From: Acidobacteriaceae bacterium
Lineage (GTDB): Bacteria > Acidobacteriota > Terriglobia > Terriglobales > Acidobacteriaceae
Assembly (NCBI GenBank): GCA_027311125.1
Contig: DAICZO010000514.1
Location: forward strand, 1 to 7,257
Length of the DNA stretch: 7,257 nt
Direction: 5' to 3'
A program made the position numbers and the translations under genes. The notes below the pieces were generated by a model. It did not search any database, was not told where the DNA came from, and worked only from the letters and a program-made list of their open reading frames with translations. Of this stretch, positions 1 through 6,376 are shown one piece after another (positions within the stretch are counted from its first letter, which is position 1; each line of letters begins with the position of its first letter).

Positions 1-100
1 CTGCACGGCTGTGGCTGCGAGGCTGCGCGGAACTGCGAGGTTGGGTGAAGCCAGGCTTGCTGCGGGGTTTGGGTGCGGTGGCGCAGGGGAGGGTGGGGAG

Positions 101-157
101 CAAAAGAAGTGGCCCGGCGCGGGACACTCGATGTTGCTGAGTGTGCCGGACCGGGCC
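101..157 (-). terminator. Intrinsic (Rho-independent) terminator of the TonB-dependent receptor gene
   Basis: Read on the minus strand, 18 bases after the receptor stop codon there are two 19-base arms (157-139 and 129-111) that pair at 16 of 19 positions. The outer block is GGCCCGG/CCGGGCC, the inner block is ACACTC/GAGTGT, and the loop is 9 nt. The descending arm is followed by ACTTCTTTTG, a U-rich tail at 101-109. Stem, loop, tail and position directly after a stop codon all fit an intrinsic terminator. The tail is interrupted by C and G, so efficiency may be moderate. It marks the end of the receptor transcription unit. Confidence 0.8.
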
Positions 158-175
158 GCAAGGGAGAGCCGGGGG

Positions 176-3100
176 TTAGAAGTTGATTCGGCCAGCGAGT
201 TGGAAGTCGCGATTGCCACGGGCTGAGCCGACGGTCCCGAAGGTTGTCGATCCAGGAGCCCAGGCCTGCGAGATGCCGCCGAAGGTGACCTTGTTGGCGA
301 CGTTGAGACAGTCCACTTCGAAGATGAACTTGACTCGCTCGGGCGTCACGTTGAAGGTGCGGCGGATGCTGGCATCGAGGTTCCAGCTGCTGGGGTTCCA
401 GAGGCCGAGAGGACGGGTGCGGGGGGCATCGCCGATCTTGGTGATGGCGATCTGCTTGGCAGCGGTGGTGCCGAAGTTGTTCGGTACGCTGAAGGCGTTG
501 CTGTCGATGTACTGAATGGCACCGAGCTTGGCAGCGGTGACGCCCTTGCCCCATTTGCCGTTGATACGGGCAGGACCGGAGAAGGCGGGGTTGAGGTCAG
601 GCTGGCACTGTCCTTGCAGGGGAGCGGTGCAACCGGCGTAGGTGACGGTGAGCGGTGAGCCGGAGCCGTAGGTGAAGATGCTGGAGAACTGCCAGCCGCC
701 AGCGAGTGCGCGGACGAGGAAGTGATCCGCACCGAAGCCACCGGTACCGAAGGGGAGTTTATAGACACCGTAGAGGGCCAGCGACTGGGGTACAGCGACC
801 GTGGTGTAGCTGCGGTCGGCGCGGCCCTGATGTAAGCCAACCCCGTTGGAGGTGGCGGCGGCGGGGGTGTCGAAGCCGGTGCGGAAGCTGCCGTCGTCGC
901 CGAGGTTCTTGGAGTAGGTGTAGTTGAGGGTGTAGGTCAGGCCCTTCCACTCACGCTGGTTGAGGGTGATCTGCAAGGAGTTGTAGCTGACGTTGCCGAC
1001 GTTGCCCCAGGTGTCGCTGGTTCCGCCGTACTGGGGGAATGCGGTCAACATGCGAGCGATGGAGGCGCTGGAGCCCTTGGAGTTGGAGGCAGCCGACGTG
1101 TAGCCCGCGTAGGGAACCTTGACGCTGGGCATAGCGGCCTGGGCGATTGCCACGTTGGCCGGGGTTGCCGGAGCGCTAAGGATGGGGGTAACGCCGTCGG
1201 AGGCGCGGACTGCACCGAGACCTGCGAGGTAGACGGGATCAAGCTGTCCGGCCCAGTATCCGCGAGCGTTGCCGCCGGTGGAGAGGAAGTGAGCCTGGCT
1301 GCCAGCGTAGTTGACCATGAAGGTGAGATCGTTGGTGACGGCGCGCTGGATGCCGAAGTTGTAGAAGCTGACCTCGGGTGCGCGACCGGAGAGGTAGGGA
1401 TCCGCGTAGCCGGGTGCTCCGCCCGCAGCCTGGAAGGCTCCGGAGGAGTTGATGTAGTTGCCGGTACCGATGGTGAGGCTGCTGGCGCTGGGCGCGGCGG
1501 GCTGGGGCAGAACGAAGCCGGCACCACCGAAGGCGGTGTTGGCTAGACCAGCGGCCTGGAAGCCGGCGCTGTTGTTGAGGAAGTAGGACGGACCGGCGAG
1601 TGCGCCGGAGGTCTGGGCAGCGGGCAGGACGAGGTTGGCGGTGAAGCCTGCCTGGCCGGTTCCGTTGCCTGCGCCGCCACGACCACCTACGCCGCCTGCG
1701 CGGGAGTAGACCAGGCCGTAACCACCACGAATGACGGTCTTGTCATTGACGGAGTAGGCGAAGCCGAGGCGTGGACCGAAGTTGTTCTTATAGGTGTTGA
1801 CCGGGGTGTGGCACTGGCAACTGATGTCGGCGCCGCGGTTGCCGACGAACTCCAGCGCGCCGAGGTTGCCGGTAGCTGGGTTGGTGGCGTTGGGATTGAG
1901 GTAGCTCCAACGGTCGAGGACTTCCTGGAAGGGTGGGAACCAGTCGTAACGCAGACCGAGGTTAAGGGTGAGCTTGGGGCTGACCTTCCAGTCGTCCTGA
2001 AAGTAGGGAGAGATGGGACGGTAACGGCCACCGGTCTCGCTGAAGGCCTGGATGGTGGTTCCGTAGCTGGCGACTGCGCCGAGCAGGAAGCTGGCGTAGG
2101 AGTAACCGCTGGTGGTGCTGTCGATGGTGTTGCCCTTGGCAGTGAAGTTGGCGGTGTCGTTGGGGCTGTAGGCGGTGGTGAAGATGCCGGAGGGGCCAAG
2201 CTGCGGGGCGACGTTATCTTCGAGCCACTGCATCTGGATACCGAACGTCATGGAGTGCTTGCCCTTGTTGAACTGGAGATTGTCGACGAGGGTAAAGGCG
2301 TTGGGGATGGTCTGCTGGGTGGCACCGGAGGCTCCGTCGGAGGTCCAGGTGTTCTGCGAGAGGGGGAAGAGCTTGGAGGCCGCAAAGCTGGCACCGGGGA
2401 ACTCGTCGGAGGCCTGTCCTGCGGGGAGATTGGTGATGCCGATGTCGCGGGCTGCGCTGTATCCGGCGATGTTGTCGGTCAAGCTCTGCACCGGCTGGGA
2501 GAAGCGGGTGAAGCCGAATTTGAACTGGTTGACCAGGTTGGGAGTGATGACGATGGAGTGCTCCAGGTCGAGGATGGTGGGCTTGATGGTCGCGTAACCG
2601 CCGTTGGTATAGGGCAGCGGGAGGACCACGCCGTTGAGTCCGACGGTGAAGGGGACGTTCTTGCGGCTGCCGAGGGTCATGACAAAGGAGAGGCGCTGGG
2701 AAGCAGTGAGGTCGTAGTCCACCTTGGAGAGAAACTCCCAGTTGTCGTATCCGGAAGGGACGCCGCCGAGATAGTTGTTGTTGATCTGGGCGTTGCTGGG
2801 GTTGGGGAGGAACTTCTGCATGTACTGCGCCATGGGCGAGATCTGGCTGGCAGGGATGACATTGGCCGTGGGCACGCCGTTCTTGATGCCCATGTAAGGC
2901 TGACGGGTGCAGACGGTGCCGACGCACTTGTTGCTGGTGGGATCGAAGACAAGCGGGGTGGTGGAGGACAGCTCGGTGAAGTCTCCGGTGCGCATGAGCG
3001 CGGTGGGCACAGTGAGAGTGTTGGGATTGACGCCGTTACGGCCATGGTAGCGGTCGTAGGTGGCGAAGAAGAAGCCCTTCTTGCGGGTGAGGGGGATCTG

Positions 3101-4015
3101 TCCGCCAAAGGAGGCGACGAACTCGTTCTGGTGCTCGATCGGCTTTTTAGCCGGGATAGTGTTGCCGTTGACGTCCTTCTGGGTGAGCGCGGGTGCGGTG
3201 AAGCCCCAGGTATCGAAGATGGTGTTGCGGACGAAGTCGGCGACGGTGCCGTGGTAGTGGCTGCCACCGGACTTGACGGTGAAGTTGAGTGCACCGGCGC
3301 CCTGATACTCGGCTCCGGGGACGCTGGTGAGGACCTGGAACTGATCGACGGCCTCTACGGGGATGGAGTTGGAGACGACACGGTTGTCACCCTGCTGATT
3401 GGCTGTGGTGGTGGGGATACCGTCGACATAGACCTCTGCGATGAAGTTGCCGGTGCCGCCGATGATGGGAGCACGGGCACCACCCTGCGCACCAGGCAGC
3501 AAGGTGGCGAAGGCGGTGGGATCACGCTGCTGGCCACTCATCTGGATGGGGAGGTTCTCGTAGGTGTCGTTTTCCATGACGCCACCGAGGGTGGCGTTGG
3601 TGGTCTCGAGCGCAGGGGGCGCTTCGGTGACGGTGATGGTGTCGCTGGTGCTGCCGACGGCGAGGGTGACGTTGAGGCCGGTCACCTTGAGGGCATCGAC
3701 GACGAGATTCTCCTGGCGGAAGGACTGGAAGCCGGGCGAAGTGACGCGGACGGTGTAGATGCCGGGGATGATCGGACCGACTTCATAGACGCCTGCGGAG
3801 GAGACGGGGCGGGTGGTGACGACGCCCGAGGCCTGATTGGTGACGGCGACCTGTCCGTTGGGGACGACGGCTCCGGTGGAGTCGACGACGGTTCCCTGAA
3901 TGGCGCCCTGGCCGCCGGTCTGTGCGTGGGCGGGGGTGGCCAGGAAGATGGCGAAGGTGAGGGTGAGAGCGGTAGCGAGGCTTGCAAGGCGGCGCTGGAT
4001 GTTGCTGAAGGTCAT
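176..4015 (-). CDS. TonB-dependent outer-membrane receptor with N-terminal carboxypeptidase-regulatory-like domain (Oar-like)
   Basis: This 1279-residue protein should sit in the outer membrane and import a ligand using TonB/ExbBD energy; the ligand cannot be read from sequence. Visible parts in order: a Sec signal peptide (residues 1-31, basic QRR, hydrophobic core, probable cleavage after AHA); a CarboxypepD_reg-like beta-sandwich (about 37-120, GAIQGTVVD at its start); a TonB-box-like DTITVTE at 125-131, close to the E. coli FhuA box; a plug (about 145-265) with VYVDGIP at 195-201 and NFTVKSGG at 244-251; then a large barrel. Barrel hallmarks are YFQDDWKVSPKLTLNLGLRY (671-690), GPRLGFAYS (747-755) and EVDCLNVANKVTFGGI near the end. 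The protein ends in Phe, the usual barrel-assembly signal. Length fits the acidobacterial group. The ATG at 4015 is supported by AGGAG seven bases upstream and by the signal peptide beginning there. Stop TAA, followed by a terminator. A Gly/Ala-rich loop near 773-880 and paired cysteines (364/369, 733/735, 1129/1137) are notable. The role in uptake is family knowledge; sugar transport would be a guess. Confidence 0.95.
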   Translation of the reverse strand: MTFSNIQRRLASLATALTLTFAIFLATPAHAQTGGQGAIQGTVVDSTGAVVPNGQVAVTNQASGVVTTRPVSSAGVYEVGPIIPGIYTVRVTSPGFQSFRQENLVVDALKVTGLNVTLAVGSTSDTITVTEAPPALETTNATLGGVMENDTYENLPIQMSGQQRDPTAFATLLPGAQGGARAPIIGGTGNFIAEVYVDGIPTTTANQQGDNRVVSNSIPVEAVDQFQVLTSVPGAEYQGAGALNFTVKSGGSHYHGTVADFVRNTIFDTWGFTAPALTQKDVNGNTIPAKKPIEHQNEFVASFGGQIPLTRKKGFFFATYDRYHGRNGVNPNTLTVPTALMRTGDFTELSSTTPLVFDPTSNKCVGTVCTRQPYMGIKNGVPTANVIPASQISPMAQYMQKFLPNPSNAQINNNYLGGVPSGYDNWEFLSKVDYDLTASQRLSFVMTLGSRKNVPFTVGLNGVVLPLPYTNGGYATIKPTILDLEHSIVITPNLVNQFKFGFTRFSQPVQSLTDNIAGYSAARDIGITNLPAGQASDEFPGASFAASKLFPLSQNTWTSDGASGATQQTIPNAFTLVDNLQFNKGKHSMTFGIQMQWLEDNVAPQLGPSGIFTTAYSPNDTANFTAKGNTIDSTTSGYSYASFLLGAVASYGTTIQAFSETGGRYRPISPYFQDDWKVSPKLTLNLGLRYDWFPPFQEVLDRWSYLNPNATNPATGNLGALEFVGNRGADISCQCHTPVNTYKNNFGPRLGFAYSVNDKTVIRGGYGLVYSRAGGVGGRGGAGNGTGQAGFTANLVLPAAQTSGALAGPSYFLNNSAGFQAAGLANTAFGGAGFVLPQPAAPSASSLTIGTGNYINSSGAFQAAGGAPGYADPYLSGRAPEVSFYNFGIQRAVTNDLTFMVNYAGSQAHFLSTGGNARGYWAGQLDPVYLAGLGAVRASDGVTPILSAPATPANVAIAQAAMPSVKVPYAGYTSAASNSKGSSASIARMLTAFPQYGGTSDTWGNVGNVSYNSLQITLNQREWKGLTYTLNYTYSKNLGDDGSFRTGFDTPAAATSNGVGLHQGRADRSYTTVAVPQSLALYGVYKLPFGTGGFGADHFLVRALAGGWQFSSIFTYGSGSPLTVTYAGCTAPLQGQCQPDLNPAFSGPARINGKWGKGVTAAKLGAIQYIDSNAFSVPNNFGTTAAKQIAITKIGDAPRTRPLGLWNPSSWNLDASIRRTFNVTPERVKFIFEVDCLNVANKVTFGGISQAWAPGSTTFGTVGSARGNRDFQLAGRINF

Positions 4016-4022
4016 AACGATA

Positions 4023-4027
4023 CTCCT
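4023..4027 (-). promoter_or_regulatory. Ribosome binding site of the TonB-dependent receptor gene
   Basis: The minus strand reads AGGAG, then 7 bases, then ATG. This is near-ideal Shine-Dalgarno spacing and fixes the receptor start at 4015. A leader hairpin ends five bases upstream of it. Confidence 0.85.
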
Positions 4028-4032
4028 GATGA

Positions 4033-4054
4033 GCTGCTCCTTGCGGAGGACAGC
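4033..4054 (-). promoter_or_regulatory. Leader hairpin with GNRA tetraloop upstream of the receptor RBS
   Basis: The minus-strand RNA reads GCUG, UC bulge, CUCC, GCAA, GGAG, CAGC. This is an eight-pair stem with a two-base bulge capped by a GNRA-type GCAA loop. Flanking GAT and ATC could add three more pairs around a small internal loop, which would bring the stem base against the Shine-Dalgarno. The GGAG in the stem itself looks like a second Shine-Dalgarno, but it is paired. A role in translation control or mRNA stability is inference; the pairing is seen directly. Confidence 0.5.
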
Positions 4055-4097
4055 GATCGGCGATGTTCTATAGGGAAACTATTTCTGATTCCGGCTG

Positions 4098-4127
4098 ACG
4101 ATAGAGGATTCGAAGGACAATAGTCAA
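4098..4127 (-). promoter_or_regulatory. Candidate sigma-70-type promoter of the receptor gene
   Basis: On the minus strand TTGACT (4127-4122, 5 of 6 to the -35 consensus) is followed after 18 bases by TATCGT (4103-4098, 4 of 6 to the -10 consensus). Transcription would start near 4091, giving a leader of about 75 bases that contains the hairpin and the Shine-Dalgarno. The surrounding DNA is distinctly richer in A and T than the genes. A second -10-like hexamer, TATAGA at 4072-4067, lacks a convincing -35 and is the main alternative. Confidence 0.5.
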
Positions 4128-4134
4128 GATTATT

Positions 4135-4151
4135 TTGGAATTGTTTTCCAA
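4135..4151 (-). promoter_or_regulatory. Inverted repeat TTGGAA-N5-TTCCAA, candidate operator
   Basis: Perfect six-base arms are separated by five bases and lie seven bases upstream of the TTGACT -35 element of the receptor promoter. The overall look (TTGGAA, A-rich centre, TTCCAA) resembles operators of LacI-family sugar regulators, although the central CG common in those sites is absent here. Placement just upstream of -35 would suit an activator or a repressor. No regulator gene is present in the window, so the binding protein is unknown. Confidence 0.4.
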
Positions 4152-4159
4152 TTGGTAGA

Positions 4160-4404
4160 ACCTGTGCATGGCTGGCTACCAGAGGTGGAGGGAAGTTGTT
4201 GAGCTACAAGGTCTTCTTTCTAGACACCAGGGTGAGGCGCAAGGTCGCGGCCGACGCGAGCTTAGCGGGGGCGTGACTCTATATTGGTTGCGTGGAAGAA
4301 GATGCGGGCAGGGGTCAGGTGGCGTAATCGCTGCGCGGAGTGCCACGCTCTCCGGCTAGACCACGGGAGGGATCAGGCTCGGGAGCATGGACAGGGACGC
4401 CGCT
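4160..4404. other. Intergenic stretch between glgP and the receptor promoter, little structure seen
   Basis: About 245 bases separate the glgP stop from the receptor promoter region. No coding frame with a plausible start signal or recognisable protein was found on either strand. The only structure noticed is a modest hairpin at 4336-4354 (CGGAGAGC/GCACTCCG on the minus strand, one A-A mismatch, three-base loop). It lacks a following U-tract, so it is not a clear terminator for glgP. The stretch may be the 3' untranslated end of glgP mRNA. Confidence 0.5.
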
Positions 4405-6174
4405 CTATACGAGCACGGCGTCCTGGATGGCGATGGTGGAAGCGGAGGCCGCGATGGTCTCGGGGGTGGCGACGGACGGATAGTAGGAGTTGCCGAAGTA
4501 CTGCGCGAGCATGCGGTGGGTGTTGAAGAAGCTGCCATTGATGGCCGTGCAGTGGCGCTGCATGGCTGCCCAGGCGGCGGGATTGCCGTACATGGGAGCG
4601 ATGGAGTTTTCCAGCTTGTCGTAGAGGCTGGCGGCCTCTTCGGCTTCGGTTTCGCCGTCTTCGATGGCCCATCCGGTGACGTTTTCGGCACAGCCCTCGA
4701 TCCACCATCCGTCGAGGATAGAGAGTGAGGGCACGCCGTTGAGGGCTGCCTTCATGCCGGAGGTGCCAGAGGCTTCGTAGGGGCGGCGGGGGGTGTTGAC
4801 CCAGACATCGACGCCCTGGGTGAGGAGTGCGCCCAGTTCCCAGTCGTAATTTTCCAGATAGACGATCTTGAGGGCGGAGGAGGTGAGGTTGGCGGCCGCG
4901 GAGAAGACATCGCGGATGAGGCCTTTGCCGGCGTTGTCGGCGTGGTGGGCTTTGCCTGCGAAGAGGATCTGCAAGCCACCGATCTTCTCGGCGATCGCTT
5001 CGAGCCGGGCGGGATTGTGGAAGAGCAGGCTGGCGCGCTTGTAGGTGGCGACGCGGCGCGCGAAGCCCAGCGTGAGGACGTTGGGATCGAAGCGCTGGTC
5101 GGTGCGGTTCTGTACTTCTGCGAACAGGCGGAGTTTGCCCTTGCGATGGGTGGCAGCGATGGTGGCGGCAGGGATGCCGTAGACGGAGCGGAAGTACTGG
5201 TTATCGGTGCGCCACGCGGGGACTTCGGTATCGAGCAGTTGCTGGAAGGGCTGGGAGAGCCAGGTGGCGGCGTGGACGCCGTTGGTAATGGCGTGAATGG
5301 GGTAGCTGGGGAACATGTCCTGCGAGACTTTGCCGTGCTGCATGGCGACTCCGTTGACGTAACGGGAGAAGCGCAGGGCGATGTAGGTCATGTTCATGAG
5401 GCCGTTGTGCAGGCATCCGGTACGGTCGATGGCGGTGGCGCGGTCGTGGCCGAGGACCTGGTACATCTGGTCGAGGCCGAACTGGTCGTGACCGGCGGGC
5501 ACGGGGGTGTGGGTGGTGAAGACGCACTGCTGGCGGACGGCTTGAATGTCGGCCTCGCTGGCGTCGCGCAGGGGAGCACCCTGGAGGTGCTCTTCCAGCA
5601 GGCCAATGGCGAGCAGGGCGGCGTGGCCCTCATTCATGTGGTGGACTTCCGGACGGCAACCGAGGGCGTTGAGGATGGCGATGCCGCCGAGTCCGAGGAT
5701 GGTCTCCTGACAGAGGCGATAGTAGGTGTCGCCGCCGTAGAGGTGGTCGGTGAGGTGACGGTCCCAGGGGTCGTTGCCTTCGACGTCGGCATCAAGCAGG
5801 AAGACGGGAATGATGTGTCCGGTGACGCCGACGACATCGAACCGCCAGGCGCGGAGGAGCAGTTCCCTGCCCTGCATCTGGAGGGTGATGACCTTGCCTG
5901 CGCCGGGCAGGGTGGTTTCGGGCGACCAGGGGACGTCAGACTCGGTCTGCTGGCCGACTGCGTCGAGATGCTGACGGAAGTATCCGCGGCGATGGACGAG
6001 GGAGACCGCGACCATGGGGGCGCCGGTATCGGCGGCGGAGCGGAGGGTATCGCCAGCGAGCATCCCGAGGCCACCGGAGTAGGTGGGCAGCGATGGGGAG
6101 AGGGCGATCTCCATGGAGAAGTAGGCGATGGAACGAGAGGTGAGATCGAACGGGGTCGAAACGGGTAGGCTCAT
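4405..6174 (-). CDS. glgP: Alpha-glucan (glycogen/maltodextrin) phosphorylase, short form, GT35 family
   Basis: A 589-residue cytoplasmic enzyme that removes terminal alpha-1,4-linked glucose from glycogen or maltodextrins with inorganic phosphate, releasing glucose 1-phosphate. It resembles the divergent bacterial/archaeal alpha-glucan phosphorylase group rather than the roughly 800-residue muscle/E. coli type. Landmarks: YFSMEIAL (18-25), TYSGGLGMLAGD (31-42), HMNEGHAALLA (179-189), THTPVPAGHDQF (221-232), ITNGVHAATW (296-305), the basic phosphate-site segment RRVATYKR (373-380), FAGKAHHADNAGK (405-417), and the PLP segment YEASGTSGMKAALNG (466-480) with the Schiff-base lysine predicted at 475. 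No N-terminal DUF3417-like or regulatory extension is present, so phosphorylation or AMP control of the muscle type is not expected. The ATG at 6174 is preceded by AAGGA with a longish 11-base gap; an in-frame TGA seven codons upstream bars a longer start, and the conserved YFSMEIAL begins only 17 residues in. Reaction and family are well supported; natural chain length is not readable. Confidence 0.95.
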   Translation of the reverse strand: MSLPVSTPFDLTSRSIAYFSMEIALSPSLPTYSGGLGMLAGDTLRSAADTGAPMVAVSLVHRRGYFRQHLDAVGQQTESDVPWSPETTLPGAGKVITLQMQGRELLLRAWRFDVVGVTGHIIPVFLLDADVEGNDPWDRHLTDHLYGGDTYYRLCQETILGLGGIAILNALGCRPEVHHMNEGHAALLAIGLLEEHLQGAPLRDASEADIQAVRQQCVFTTHTPVPAGHDQFGLDQMYQVLGHDRATAIDRTGCLHNGLMNMTYIALRFSRYVNGVAMQHGKVSQDMFPSYPIHAITNGVHAATWLSQPFQQLLDTEVPAWRTDNQYFRSVYGIPAATIAATHRKGKLRLFAEVQNRTDQRFDPNVLTLGFARRVATYKRASLLFHNPARLEAIAEKIGGLQILFAGKAHHADNAGKGLIRDVFSAAANLTSSALKIVYLENYDWELGALLTQGVDVWVNTPRRPYEASGTSGMKAALNGVPSLSILDGWWIEGCAENVTGWAIEDGETEAEEAASLYDKLENSIAPMYGNPAAWAAMQRHCTAINGSFFNTHRMLAQYFGNSYYPSVATPETIAASASTIAIQDAVLV

Positions 6175-6185
6175 GCGGTGGTCGG

Positions 6186-6190
6186 TCCTT
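6186..6190 (-). promoter_or_regulatory. Ribosome binding site of glgP, unusually distant
   Basis: AAGGA on the minus strand lies 11 bases before the glgP ATG, longer than the usual 5-9. It follows directly on the stop codon of a short leader ORF, so ribosomes finishing the leader could feed this site. No closer purine-rich motif exists between it and the ATG. Confidence 0.55.
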
Positions 6191-6192
6191 TT

Positions 6193-6237
6193 TCAGCTGG
6201 AGGTGAACATCCAGCGATCGTGCTCAATCTCTGACAT
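6193..6237 (-). CDS. Possible 14-codon leader peptide upstream of glgP
   Basis: An ATG at 6237 opens a 14-codon frame (MSEIEHDRWMFTSS) ending at TGA 6193-6195. It has its own AAGGA Shine-Dalgarno eight bases upstream (6246-6250), which is better spaced than that of glgP. The frame is the same as glgP: six sense codons separate its stop from the glgP ATG. Its distal codons overlap a hairpin (6196-6215), so translating the leader would melt that hairpin next to the glgP Shine-Dalgarno. There are no runs of a regulatory amino acid as in classical attenuators. It could be a real leader or a chance ORF; function is unknown. Confidence 0.3.
   Translation of the reverse strand: MSEIEHDRWMFTSS
6196..6215 (-). 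promoter_or_regulatory. Leader hairpin just upstream of the glgP RBS
   Basis: Minus-strand GCTGGA and TCCAGC form a perfect six-pair stem with an eight-base loop. The stem ends five bases before the AAGGA Shine-Dalgarno of glgP. It lies within the leader ORF and opens with the same CGATCGCTG string found at the receptor leader hairpin. A regulatory role is inference only. Confidence 0.35.
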
Positions 6238-6376
6238 CCCGATGGTCCTTGGAGAGCAGCCTTTTGGAGATCTGTTGGGATCTACCTCGCGGGGTTCACG
6301 GTTGCTCCTATGGTAGCAAATAGCCGTAAACCTTAGGGATTAAGTGCATCCTATCTAATGGGTGATTGACTTTTGA

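Noticed and set aside
11..226. 71-codon plus-strand open frame at the left edge
   Set aside because: It overlaps the receptor terminator and the receptor 3' end, starts at GTG, has no recognisable domain, and its composition reflects local GC richness.
3140..3153. CGGCT-TTTT-AGCCG hairpin as a possible terminator
   Set aside because: It lies inside the receptor coding sequence with no U-tract after it; it is a chance result of the Ala-Lys-Lys-Pro codons.
1808..4123. 771-codon open frame on the plus strand, antisense to the receptor gene
   Set aside because: The translation is a low-complexity Gly/Val/Asp/Glu-rich string with no recognisable domain. It is what the complement of a GC-rich gene with strong third-position bias produces, and it runs into the receptor promoter region. 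The opposite strand encodes a clear receptor.
4168..4526. Short plus-strand frames in the glgP-receptor gap
   Set aside because: No convincing ribosome site, Arg/Gly-rich translations, and overlap with the glgP 3' end.
4942..6168. 408-codon plus-strand open frame antisense to glgP
   Set aside because: Same acidic Gly/Val-rich composition with no domain. The minus strand carries every glucan phosphorylase motif, so this is a shadow frame.
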